NCBI RefSeq assembly: GCF_024679245.1
Contig: NC_090187.1
Location: forward strand, 25,739,495 to 25,803,494
Length of the DNA: 64,000 nt
Source of the DNA: Pseudorasbora parva
Taxonomy: Eukaryota; Chordata; Actinopteri; Cypriniformes; Gobionidae
Reading direction: 5' to 3'
Positions 24,858 through 36,068 of this stretch are shown here, piece after piece. The position numbers and the translations under genes were made by a program. The notes under the pieces are model-generated. The model saw only the letters and a list, made by a program, of their open reading frames with translations. It was not told where the DNA came from and did no database searches. How positions within the stretch are numbered: position 1 is the first letter of the stretch; each line of letters opens with the position of its first letter.

Positions 24858-25030
24858 ATGGAGACGTTTGTGAGAGATGATTCAGAAGATATTTACTTGG
24901 TGCAGATCCCGAACCGTATCTATTTGAACAGGAATAACAGTTACACTGAAGACAAGCTTTTGAAATGTGAAAGAGAAAGTCTGGCTGAACAGACTGAGGC
25001 AGAAGGGACGAGGAGAGCAGATTCAAACTG
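24858..25030 (+). CDS. exon-like frame in TTAA transposon, function unknown
   Basis: From ATG at 24858 the frame reads 57 codons, starting METFVRDDSEDIYLVQIPNR and ending TEAEGTRRADSN, then meets CTG|GTGAGT at 25031, a strong splice-donor consensus. Without splicing it would stop two codons later. It is acidic and polar, with no signal peptide or membrane segment. It resembles the N-terminal exon of fish transposon-associated proteins that go on to a Cys-rich domain like the P2X7 C-terminal tail, but that later part is not visible here; the resemblance is from recall. It lies just inside the left arm, pointing inward. Confidence 0.45.
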
Positions 25031-25583
25031 GTGAGTCAGAGAAGAGTCAATATTCAAGGAAAAATGGTCTGACATGGATTCGGTCTGCCGACCTTTTGAT
25101 TTTGACTAACGTAATATGTGAATGAAATATGCTAAGACTGCTTATTATGAAGACAGAGAGAGTGCACGCTCCGTTGTTTCTCTCTGCCACTCAGTTAACA
25201 TGTGCCCAGTCATCTCAATCATAAATCACAAAAAACTGATAAAATAAGGCTTTGATGGGACAAACATTTTTTTTGGTGGCCGCCAAATAATTTTCAATGC
25301 ATGAGACGCCTCGGCACAGAACGTAACATCACTAACGTAGTATTTTGTACCATAGAAACTGTAGATAAACAATACCGGCAATTAAACATTCTATTAATCA
25401 AACTATACACTACCTCACCAGAATGCTAAAAATAAAACTACTTACATTATATACTGTATAAACCAAATGGCCGCGCAAAACCACCACATTTAGTGATTTC
25501 GTTCACAGGTTAGCTAAAGACAACAGCAGTGCTTTTAAATCTGGTCGTTCAAGCTAAACAAATAATAATATTGTTATACTTAC

Positions 25584-25824
25584 AGCCAAGTGGGTGATAC
25601 ACTTGGCCCTGTCTAGCCATATCCTTTAGATGCCGTACCGTGGTAACACTATCCATGTTTTCCAAATAGTCATCTGGTCCCATTTGAGCAAACACGCAGT
25701 TTCTTGTTTGAATTCTTTCATGATTCTTTCATTACTTGATTTTCGTTGGTATTCTGTGAAACATGATGGTAGTAGTATACACCTTCGACTCACTATCACA
25801 GTTCTTTAGGACACACAGAACCAT
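25584..25824 (-). pseudogene. THAP-like exon of transposon (frameshifted)
   Basis: On the minus strand from ATG at 25824 the frame starts MVLCVLKNCDSESKVYTTTI and then MFHRIP. This gives the first two zinc-ligand Cys (C4, C9) and the F-H-R-I-P motif typical of THAP domains. The frame stops at TAA after T-K-I-K. A different frame then continues with a V-C-S block, where the His ligand is missing, and P-D-D-Y-L-E-N. A GTAAGT donor lies at 25583-25578. THAP domains bind DNA through a C2CH zinc site. The stop and lost His indicate a dead gene. It points inward, convergent with the exon at 24858. Confidence 0.5.
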
Positions 25825-25866
25825 ATGGTTAATCGCACAGTAAATCCACTACATAATTTGCAGGTT

Positions 25867-25904
25867 GCAACGACACAAACTTAGTGCAACGACACAAACT
25901 TAGT
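25867..25904. repeat. 19-bp tandem duplication
   Basis: GCAACGACACAAACTTAGT occurs twice in direct tandem, just upstream of the THAP-like exon within the TTAA element. Confidence 0.9.
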
Positions 25905-26304
25905 GCTGGTCGTATTGAAAGTTACCTATCTGAGGACTACTTTCAGGCGCTGCGTAATATCATCGCGCCACTGCACCCATGGGTACGACCGCAAAGTTCC
26001 ATTATTCTTACGCAGGAATGAGAAAAAAGGTCCAATCTATATCGGTATATAAATCGAAACTTTTAATTTTCCATTGGTCTTAGTACACAATACAACTACA
26101 GATTAGTCAAGTTTTAATTAGGAAAAATATTATCTTTGAAAAAATAAAGTCTTTGGTCATTTTTGAGAGCGATGCTAATGGACCTATATGATTCAATGAT
26201 GTATGCTAAGCAATGCTAAAAGTGCTACTGCCAGAGATCGGCTGAATGGATTCAAAACCGGCAAAAACCGGTTCCTTTAATAACTGTATGCTGGCATGGT
26301 TTTA

Positions 26305-26716
26305 CAGGAAGTGCATGTAAGATTGTGGCCAAAACTGGTACTGCAATCACTTTCAAATGACTGTAGAGCAATGTATCCCCTCTCCCCTTCCCCCCTTGAC
26401 TCGAGGTTGCCAGATCGGCTGCAGAATCCAGCAGGAACATTTTGTAGATCTACAGCTATGGTAACTAGAGCAGAGCTGGCAACCCGGATGCCGAAACACT
26501 ACTGACTTTGTGATTGGTCGATAGTTGGAGGGTGGAGCTTCAGGGCAAAACATCAACATCAGTTGAGGGTGCAACAACATTTAAATGACAATATCCTGGC
26601 CGGACTACTGTTGACAGTGATATAAGTATTTGAAATTAACATGATTTCTTAATGTCTAGTGACATATCAGGGCCATTTTATGATTAATTGAAATACATTT
26701 CTTACACACAGTTCCT
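26305..26716. mobile_element. TTAA MITE
   Basis: TTTA (26301-26304) and TTAA (26717-26720) flank CAGGAAGTGCATGTAAG on the left and AGGAACTGTGTGTAAG as the reverse complement of the right. Over the first 16 bases the two ends differ at four positions. It is 412 bp, begins about 25 bases after the previous element, and has no coding capacity. Confidence 0.6.
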
Positions 26717-26720
26717 TTAA

Positions 26721-27490
26721 GATGATCTGATTTGATTTTGGTGAAGATGAATTTGGCCCAAAAGTCTGGGAGGAATGGAAAATCAAAATGGCAGACAGGA
26801 TGTTTGACTAATTATGGCATAATTGGTATTAATGTTCTATTAATAATACATTATTTGAATAATTGGTCAAAAAAATTATCTTTTACATCTGATTCTGTTG
26901 CATAGAACTAAAATAATAGAACAATATACGGATATTTAATAGTAAAATTTTAGTGTGCTAATTTAAATAAAAGTATGAATATTTTATATTATTGGCTTGT
27001 ATTCTTTTAATTCCAGTATCATTCAAATTAAGTCTAATATTACTACAATTATACAAAAAAGCCCATTTAAAATAATAAATAAATAAATAAATAAATAAAT
27101 AAATATATATATTTAAAAAACTGTTTTGGGTTTCGGCTATGCATCCAATTTTCTGTTTCAGCCCTGCATTTTCATTTTGGAATTATAATTTTTGACCACA
27201 AGATGTCATTTTCTCAAAACTTTTTGCGTACCTTCAGGGCATGGTGCCGACGCTTCGTAATAATACGCGAATGCGATTGTAAAATACAGCATTTTATGAT
27301 ATTTAATGGCCAAAATACCTAATATGGGAAAATTGGATATAATGTGACTCTTTATGCTCCACTAAATCAAAACACTGCTAAGGAGTTGTAAAAGTAAAAA
27401 TAGCTATTTTTTTATATTGTAAAAAGCGCTATATAAATGAAAGTGACTTGATTTGACGTAATATCTCATGTCCAGTAGGTGGCGCTGTGC
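26721..27490. repeat. older dispersed repeat, right part
   Basis: Probably the continuation of 24090-24440. It includes GTCTGGGAGGAATGGAAAAT near 26765, an (AAAT)n run at 27072-27105, a SINE/LINE-like tail AAAAAGCGCTATATAAATGA near 27422, and ends at AGTAGGTGGCGCTGTGCC. The class is unknown. Confidence 0.35.
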
Positions 27491-28783
27491 CAAAACGCTG
27501 CAAGCACACTAAGACCTTTATTATGTGCTAACCAGAGGCGGACAGTAGTGGAGTATTTTTACTTTCTACTCAAGTAAATTGAATTGGTGTAATCCCATCC
27601 AATAAGGATGAATTCTACTCATCAGTACAATTAAACTAGCTTAAGTTCAAATAAATCAGTTCAACTGTGTGGAAATAGGTGTCATAATTTAATTAGTTTA
27701 GACCAACAAGCTATTTTTTTTAGTGTAATCTCAGGTTATGCTTGTGATAATATACCAAGATTCATCTCAATATTCTTTGAGAACAGATTGGTTTATCAAA
27801 AAGATCTGAATAACTTTTTGCCATCAAGGTCTTAAGATGACGAAAGCCAATTTAGGTAAAAATCTGACAAACCAACTAAATTACTAACTGACCAATATTA
27901 AATGCCCTTTTAGTCCAAAATAAATGACAATACTGAACATTTAAATTGCATTAAAGTTGTGAAACGGCTTCTTGAATGGGATTGAATATGTTGGGCGAGA
28001 TCAGTGTGTTAAGTGAGATCTATGTGAATGCAAATTGGAGTAAACTTGCATGTAAAAATCCTAGAAAAAGCCTACTAGCTGGCGTCATGCAGTCCCTCAA
28101 GTCCCATTACCGGTACGTGTGTGTGTTTGAGAGTGCTTTGACCTGCGCTTCGGCATTTATCAAAAAGCCATTTCCAAACGGAAACACTTAAAGAAAGCAA
28201 TAAGCTGAAAACATGACTCTATAAAAGCCTCTGTGATTCTCTGAGCCACTGAAATATCAGATGACTTGTGCTCACTTCAGTCACGTCAGAATCAAAGGAG
28301 TCTTTTATAGAGATGCTTGTGTCATTACGAGCGTCCTCGTAAATGTCATCATCTTCATCTGTGCGAAGTTATCTGAAAGATAACTTAAATATAAGTAAAA
28401 CTTTCTCTCTCTTACACAGACACAAAACGCTACAGTGATAACATCTGATCAGCAGACTGGCAGTCAGAACTTGCTGGGAGAGCCGCCAAATGATCAGAGA
28501 GATTTGATATTCAGCGCAAGGCTTTACGGCTGAATGTCCGTCAGGTTAATGAAAGGGAAATGCCTGAAGTGTTCTACTGCAACACACACGACACACACTC
28601 AACAGAATAATGTCTCTCTTTTTCGAATTTCATTTAAGAGTGCTTTATAGGTATATTACGAAAGCAAAATAGTTTAGCCCAACAGAACCTATTTGAACTT
28701 TTGATTTAATGATTGTAAGTTCTGACTCTAAAATGTGATTGAATGAGCTGCTTTCAAAGATATTAACTCAACTGAATTCTATA
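27491..28783. other. non-genic stretch
   Basis: No gene recognised. Bases 27535-27590 (GGCGGACAGTAGTGGAGTAT and following ACTCAAGTAAA) resemble the edge of a common fish DNA transposon, but no partner end is seen. Confidence 0.45.
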
Positions 28784-28787
28784 TTAA

Positions 28788-30347
28788 AGGGGTCATGAAC
28801 TGTGTTGCTTTGTTTAATGATGTTTACTGGGGTGCACTTACAATGTTAGACTTAATTTTACATAAAAATTGTCATTATTTAGAAATAAAAGGCATTTTTC
28901 CTACCCTGATTTAGCCCTTTGGTTTCAAGGGGCGTGTCTGCTGTGAGACTTCAGTGTAAACGCCCACTGCTGTGATTGGCTAACGTCATTCCATTTCAAA
29001 TAGTATTGCTCTCTCTTTTAGCTCATTTTTACTATTACAGCTCTCATGGTTAACTAATTGTAAAAGTGTCGCCTTACATTTAGATCTATGGCATTATATT
29101 TGCATTATATTAAGATCTTCCCATGAAAGGTTGCAGAGATTAACATTTTAGGCAATCATGCATATGTTGAACGAATGAAAGCAGTGATCTTGTCATTACA
29201 ACTCTTTTCTGTACACCAATGATTAATTGAATAAAACCATAGACTGTAAAAAAACATGGGCGTAGTGTCTGTGACATCAGCTATAGGCTTCTGAAGAGCA
29301 GTTTTAAAGCAAAGTAGAGACCATTGCCATCTTGGCAGCGTGTCATCACACATCACGCCCGGATAACAGAAAATGGGCAAAGAGGCAGGACGTGGCGAAG
29401 CTGAGGGGACGCAATGACTAACAGACAGTGGATATCCCCCTGTCAATCAAAGTGGCCACGCCCTTAATTATGCAGAACTTTAAAGCTTTATATAACGTAA
29501 ATTAATGAGTTATAAAAAAATCACCCCCATCACAGTTGTCATGAAGGGCAAAATTAGCTGTACAGACCAAAACCACAATTTGTATTAGGCTGTAAACATG
29601 CTTTTTTCTGCTGTTGGGCATTTTAACATGGAGTTCAACGAAATTCTGCTCCCTTCTGGAGCCTGTCCCTAGTGGCCAGTCAAATTGCAGTTTAAGTTAC
29701 TTCTGTATTGGCTTCAACAGAAACTGGGGAAGGTTGCCACTTGAATAAAACGAGTCGCTGATAAACTTCCTGTTTGATTAACAGCTGCAGCGTGCGCTGC
29801 TCCAATGATTGCAAAGGGAGCTTTCTTTGATCGCTTTCTTTATAGAACTGGATCACCATTTAATAACGGTTATTTTCATGAAACAAAGCAAGTTGACGTT
29901 TAGTCACTGGTTTGATTTACTGACACACAAACAAAGAAAATATGACTGTATGTGAATCATTACATTTTAGATTAGGCATTAGAATGAACACAGTTACTAA
30001 CATGTTGCATTACTGTCGAGCCCATGCACTGTAATCCTCAAAGGCATGTTTACTACTTGGTAGCTCGATCTGGTTTAACACTAGGCCTATGTTTCATGCG
30101 CAAATTGGTGGGCGGGGCTAAACAGGAAGTTGATCTCCTTTTGCAGAGGCGGTGTTCCACCACCTGCTGACGTCACAGCCTTCTGAGATGGAGCGTTGGC
30201 CTGGTGTCTATAAAAGCATTTCTTTGACTAACAAGGAAGTTTTCAGCTACAAAACGTACAGGGTATTCCTATATCATGATGAACTTTTATATATCATAGG
30301 CTGAATGAAAAATTGATATCTCAATGACCCCTCATGTCATGACCCCT
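28788..30347. mobile_element. TTAA transposon (AGGGGTCATGA family)
   Basis: TTAA at 28784-28787 and 30348-30351. The ends are AGGGGTCATGAACTG and the reverse complement of the right, AGGGGTCATGACATG. The right portion around 30205-30260 is the inverted counterpart of 3915-3970 in the element at 3839. The left portion matches inner sequence of 41291 and 56274 (AAGGGGCGTGTCTGCTGTGA, and CCACTGCTGTGATTGGCTAA). It is 1560 bp and has no intact protein frame. Confidence 0.85.
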
Positions 30348-30351
30348 TTAA

Positions 30352-31679
30352 AGAAATAAATTCTGCCATTATTTACTCATGACACTTCCTCTCTGCTTTT
30401 TGAAAATATAACAATTTGTTTTTTTGTTTTTTTGTGAGTGGGGACCAAGGGTTTAAAAAATACATATTTATAATTTTCCACAGGAAATAAATAAAGTCAT
30501 ACAGGTTTGGAATAGCATGTGGGTGAGTAAATGAAAATTTCCATTCAATTAGCATGTTAATATTTTGTTCAAAATGAATCAGTTCTCATCAATAATCTTT
30601 CTTCCAAAATGAAAACAACACAATAGATGGTGTCTTACAGATACATTGTTATGTTTTTTGAAAAAATAGCCAAGTGATTAAAATTGGTTCAGAGACAAAA
30701 GAATAATTACGTCAGACAGAGAGATAGAGAGACAAATAGAGCCATTCAGGTTTGAATACTATCTCAGATCACATCTTTTTTTTTTTACAAATGCAAAGCT
30801 GCACGGAGTCTCTATGCTGTTCCTTTATCTCAGTTAAGTGTTCTTGGCCATATCTTTTCCATAGGTTATAATCTTTTCAGTGATTATTATATCCAGCGCC
30901 GCATGCTACTACAATTTGTTTGTGGATGATTGACTGTTATAATATTTGCATGTTACACCCCCAATCCTGAGGACAGAGAGTCTAAACACACTTCCTCACA
31001 GATTCAGCCAGTTGTTTGATCATTAACACTAGAATATCTGTTTTTCAGATTGTGATAATTAAAGACTATTGGCCTCATTTGGCTGTGAATGCAGTGGTGG
31101 GCATTTTCCAGCATTGCCTGAGGACACTTTGTTTAGGGAAAGTTTCCTGCTGATTTAATGGTTTGCCAGAGATAATTGGATTTGCTCTGTCAATATTGGA
31201 ACTGATACTCGTTGTAACCCCCCTACCCCTTTCAAATGTACATGGGACTGCAATCTACAGGGTCATTGACCGGCTATGTGTTACAGCACATATGAACTGT
31301 GATATAGAAGTTTTGCAGCCTCTGGCAGTGAAAGTACATCTGTATATAACAATCTTATTTGCATACAATCATAATTGGAAAGTGTGTCTTGTGTATTTTC
31401 AGTGGTGGGCAGCAGAATGCTGACTCTGGTGGTATGTGTGCAGTGCATTACAAGAAGCTCAGTGCTTTATTCAATAACCACGCCAGCCCATCTCACATAC
31501 ACCACTGCTGGGCTCTTATGAAATTAATCTGTAGATTCACAAACCCACATGTCATAGACGGCCTACCTGATGATAACTCTATGATATCAGAGCCCCGTCT
31601 CATAGGGAATTATGGGAAATGCAGTTCAGAGAAATTAGAAAAGATCAGTATTAGAAAAAAGAAATCAAACTCATTGAGA
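30352..31679. other. non-genic stretch
   Basis: No gene recognised. The frames at 31163-31423 and 31359-31703 have no family features and overlap each other. Confidence 0.5.
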
Positions 31680-31940
31680 CGAGAAGGGAGCAAGACTAGA
31701 TGAGAGAAAAACGAGGGAAAAGATGAAAAGAGGACACAATGAAAAGAGAAGACGAGATGAAAAGAAACATGATGAGAAGATAAGATAAGAAGAGAGAAGA
31801 GATACAAAGAGTTTTGAGAAAGAAAAGAGATAACAGAAAATGAGAGAAAACAAAAAAAGACAAGGGCATGAGATGAAGTGAGGGGAAAAGCAAGAAGAGG
31901 ATGAAAAAGAAAGATACAATAAAATGATGAGGAAAAACGA

Positions 31941-31978
<38 letters not shown>

Positions 31979-31991
31979 TATGAGGAACAAC

Positions 31992-32023
<32 letters not shown>

Positions 32024-32038
32024 TATGAGGAACAACGA

Positions 32039-32116
<78 letters not shown>

Positions 32117-32215
32117 ATACATTAAAATTAGATGAAAAGAGATGAAAAGAAAGAGATGAAAAGAAAGAAGAGGAGGTTGAAAAGAGAGAGACTTTCAAAA
32201 GCTTATTTTTTTTAA
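31680..32215. repeat. purine-rich tract with (GAAA)n higher-order repeat
   Basis: More than 500 bases that are almost all purine on the plus strand. Three GAAA arrays (about 31937-31976, 31991-32020, 32035-32113) are separated by an identical spacer GATATATGAGGAACAAC, giving a higher-order unit. The left 250 bases look like a decayed form of the same composition. Minus-strand Phe-Leu-Ser frames are artefacts. Confidence 0.9.
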
Positions 32216-32480
32216 AACATTACATTTAATACACATCTTTCCTTCCTTCCCTTCAATATATAAAAAAAAAATGAGAACAAAAAAAGAAAAAGAAAAAGAA
32301 AATACAAAAAGAAAACAAAAAACAATTAACCATAATCACCAGTGAAAAATTTGACTGCAAGATACATGAACAGTAACTATTGCCTTTCTAAACACCCATC
32401 ATTTCAAATAAAATGGACATGTTAATAAGCAAAAAAAAAAAAACAAAAAAAAACAAAGGCACTAAACGATAACAATCATA
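32216..32480. other. A-rich low-complexity stretch
   Basis: A-rich sequence with AAAAAG and AAAAC runs. No gene recognised. Confidence 0.6.
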
Positions 32481-32485
32481 AAATA

Positions 32486-33359
32486 CCGTATTTCCTCAAA
32501 TAAAAGCCTGTAGTCAATTAAACGCCGGGCCTCTGATAGTGGCCGGGGGCGTGGTCAGCACGAACAAATAAAGGCCGGGGGAAAATGAGTGGATAATCTC
32601 CTAAATGCCATTAAATTAATGCCAAACCATTCTGACGCCACGCGCCCCGATGTGAGTCATGCCAGTGCGACACACACTAATCCTGGTCTCTTCTATCCAC
32701 AACTTTCCTGCAAGTCTTAGTGGGCGTTGCCATGACACTCGATACTTCCGGTTGACGGTATCTCAGTTTCACCAAAAACCACACTACAAAAGAATCATAA
32801 AACCTGATATTATTGGCTAATAATATCAAACCTTGGCTTGATATTATTACTTGTGACACGAGAACAAAATATGCACTAAATAAACAATCTCTTAAATATT
32901 TCCTAATTTCACTAAACTTTAATGTCGTGATTTATTTATTTATTTGCTTAAACCTGGATCTTTATTTGAAATGGCTTATTTCTGCTTTTGTAGCTCATTC
33001 AGTAAATATAAGCACCTCATTTGTATGTGCAAACTGGGGAGCGGTGTGATGCGACGTCATGCTCAGCTAGATTCGCTGAGAACTTGTTCATCTTCGGATG
33101 CGGAGCTGCACACGGAATTACAAAAAATGCGTATTATTTTGTTGTATGGTGATATTTTTGCAAATGTTTCTTAAAAAAATCAATGATATTTGTCCATTGG
33201 AATGATCACTTTAAATTGAAAACGGTTTACATAAAGCAATTATATTTTAAACAGATGTAATTAGAAATACAGGCCTGCCCCTAATAAAAGCCTGCTTCAA
33301 ATAAAAGCCATCGGCAGTTCAGGTAAATAAATTTGGGGTCTTTATTTGGGGAATTACGG
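32486..33359. mobile_element. TA-flanked transposon, pogo/mariner-like ends
   Basis: TA at 32484-32485 and 33360-33361. The ends are CCGTATTTCCTCAAATAAA and the reverse complement of the right, CCGTAATTCCCCAAATAAA, differing at two of 19 bases. TA duplication and CCGTATTT-type ends resemble fish pogo/Tigger-type non-autonomous elements. Inside, ATAAAAGCC motifs are repeated near both ends. It is 874 bp and no transposase is recognised. Confidence 0.75.
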
Positions 33360-33361
33360 TA

Positions 33362-33781
33362 GATGCAAAACATTTCAGTTTCATTACAAAAAGGACATGG
33401 TTTACGTTCGTGGCTCGACTGGTCGAGACTGTTTTCCAAGATGGCTCCTGTCCGTGAACGCGTAAGGCGTATGTTTAAAAAAAGTATCTTCTTATTAAAC
33501 TGTTTGTACTCTTACAAAGTTCTCAATGCTTCGTTTTGCATGTAGGGACCCTCATTATGCTGCCGTGTTAGTGTGAGGCTATTTTGAGCCTTGTTAGTGG
33601 TATTAACTAGCGGTTTAATTTCACTACCCTTTACCCCATAGACAAGCGCTATAAGCTAATCTGTTTTTAGAGATAAAACTCTTTACATTCGATTTTCATG
33701 AAAACGCATCCCAGAGAAATATCTACTTGGTAACCATCTGTTAATTAAATCTGTAGGGTCATTTCTCACCGGAGTTGTCCT
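33362..33781. mobile_element. half of a TTAA element (right end only)
   Basis: The right edge reverse-complements to AGGACAACTCCGGTGAGAAA and is followed by TTAG (33782-33785), a changed TTAA. No matching left end exists before the TA element at 32486-33359, so the left half is missing or lost. The class is assigned by end type and recall only. Confidence 0.45.
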
Positions 33782-34023
33782 TTAGTTGTTTACAATGAGC
33801 ATCTTTTGATACACATATATGATACAAAATCTTTTTTCCAAGGGATTAAAAATACTACGCTTCATACCCCTTCAACAAGAGGCATTGACCACTTAAATTC
33901 CTTTCCACATTTTTGAGTTTAACTTTTAAAACAGGAAACATCTGAGTCACTACATCATTGTGAATAAACTCAATTATAAAGGACAAGAAAGTCAGAAGGA
34001 AAATAGAGAGAAATAGAGAGAAA

Positions 34024-34050
34024 TAGAGAGAGAGAGAGAGAGAGAGAAGA
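34024..34050. repeat. short (GA)n
   Basis: A GA tract of about 27 bases preceded by two AAATAGAGAG units. Confidence 0.9.
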
Positions 34051-34114
34051 GAGAAGTGCACAGAGCAGAAGTGCAGTGGTGCAGTCCTGTGCTCATTGGT
34101 ATGCTGAACCCTCA

Positions 34115-34241
<127 letters not shown>

Positions 34242-34497
34242 ATTTCTCAATGATAGCATCAACAGTCTAATGGCACTAGGACTAAAATAGTGATTTGGAT
34301 ACCCAGGAATCCCTAGCCTTTTCATTTCTTTCCTTCTGTCTTTCATTCTATTTTTACAGCGTTCACCTTTTCCCTCCATCTCTCTCGGAGCCCCAGGGGT
34401 GCAGCCTGAAATAGCCTGGCTTGGAAGTTTTATGTCTCCAACCTCAAAGACTCACTGCATGCCCAAACTTCACGTCACCACCTTAATCTCTTCTCCA

Positions 34498-34499
<2 letters not shown>

Positions 34500-34564
<65 letters not shown>
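34500..34564. repeat. (CA)n microsatellite
   Basis: A CA tract of about 65 bases, followed by degenerate CACG units to 34600. Confidence 0.97.
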
Positions 34565-34568
<4 letters not shown>

Positions 34569-34667
34569 GTGCACACGTAAACACACGCACATACACACAA
34601 TGAAGGGAATGATGGAATGTATAGTGCAGAGGTGTGAACGTCAGCTGTTGGGCTATTGGGAGCCATT

Positions 34668-35573
34668 AGCTACCTTTCCACTCTCTGGCCAGTATGAGTC
34701 AAGGCTAACTACGTGCCGGACAAGGCCAAGAGCCTTGACCCTCGAGCAGCAAGGCCAAAATCAAGCTGCGTTTCCCCTGTCAGGCCAGTAGACCCGCAGC
34801 GCTACCCTAAAACCCACCCTTAACACCCCTCCATAGAACAACATCACACAAACACACAATTTAACTAGCACGGAGAAGGTATAGCGGAATGAAAACTAAC
34901 TGGATCTCAAAATGTACATGACATTTGGTCTTTATTTAAAGACTCCAACATCGATATGGACCAATGATTTACAATAAAAAAAATATTACAGCGACAGTCA
35001 TTTCATAACATGTCAGGAGTGCACATCGATCATGCTGAATCAAAGAGAGAACACACATTCTTGTTTATTCGTGCCTTCTTCCATTTATTTGTGATCACAG
35101 GAATGCACAAAACAACTTAAGGTTTCAATTCCAAAGGCTTAAAAATATCAAATATCACATTTCTTTAGAAAGAACAAGCATTTGTATTTATGTTCCACGG
35201 AACTACACGATCTGCTTTATTAGCTCAAGGACAGAAAACTAGCCTTTAACATCGCATATAAATATATTTCTGCCTCGTATGGTGATCAGAATCCCGATCG
35301 GATTGAAATTGGAAGTTATTAACACTCGCCGGGTGTCTGAAAATGAGATTTGAGCTGAAAAAAGCTCAAAAATGTCTTAAATGTCGAGGTTAGCTGGTAG
35401 CCTGGTATTATAATATGGGAAATGAGTAGCGAAGGTATTCGGCGGGCCACAAACCTCTGGCCGTTGGCCCTAAGAAAGCCAGATCAAGCCTTGGAAGTGA
35501 AAGTAGAAATGCAACTGACCCTGCCACAAGCGTACTAGCACACTCGTTCTGGCCCGATAGTGGAAATGCGGCT
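34668..35573. mobile_element. inverted-repeat element with ATT duplication
   Basis: ATT at 34665-34667 and 35574-35576. The ends are AGCTACCTTTCCACTCTCTG and the reverse complement of the right, AGCCGCATTTCCACTATCGG, both continuing GCCAG. A 3-bp duplication would fit PIF/Harbinger- or IS-like fish elements, but I cannot assign a superfamily. It is 906 bp with no recognised protein. Confidence 0.55.
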
Positions 35574-35576
35574 ATT

Positions 35577-36066
35577 GATATGAACATGGCTTATGGACTA
35601 GAAGATAAATATTTGTATTGGTATTAGGAAGTTACTTCCAAAATATAGCTACTATACATTTCAACATAAAACCCCCATTACTTTTGTAAAGTAAAGGGGG
35701 ATCAAATTGACTGGATCAAATTAAAAGTTGAAATTTAAATGTTGTTTTCTTGTGAATTTCATGTTGATTATACAGATGTCCAACTACAGCCAAAAAGTAG
35801 AAAAAAATAGCAAAGGTGCTAACAAAAATATCTACATATATAATTTGAGTTCGGTAAAATGTTTTTGAACATTGGTTAAGCTCATCAAGGCAATATATGC
35901 TGATGTGGTACTAAAGAAATATTTTGTATTTGTGAAATTTTTGTGAAAAAAAGTGACTTTTGATTAATTTAATGGATCTTACTGAATAGAAGTATAAACT
36001 GAATCAGTGAAGAAATGGTGTATTTATCTGACAAGAAAATAATAATGATATCACTTAAGGCCAAAG
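35577..36066. other. non-genic stretch
   Basis: AT-rich, no gene recognised. Confidence 0.5.
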
Positions 36067-36068
36067 TA

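Larger units (their letters stand above)
24445..26276. mobile_element. TTAA transposon with long arms and two converging exon relics
   Basis: TTAA at 24441-24444 and 26277-26280. The ends AGGAACACC and AGGAACCGG (reverse complement of right) extend into inverted arms of roughly 330-370 bases (about 24445-24811 and 25948-26276), sharing for example GGTCCATTAGCATC and TTTAGCAT-type blocks. The middle holds a plus-strand exon-like frame at 24858-25030 and a minus-strand THAP-like exon at 25584-25824, both ending at consensus splice donors. TTAA targets plus THAP proteins point to Kolobok-like elements. No full transposase is visible. Confidence 0.8.

Noticed and set aside
31610..32198. Minus-strand Phe-Leu-Ser frames of about 170 codons resembling membrane proteins
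   Set aside because: They come from the (GAAA)n purine tract; hydrophobicity is a by-product of TTTC codons.
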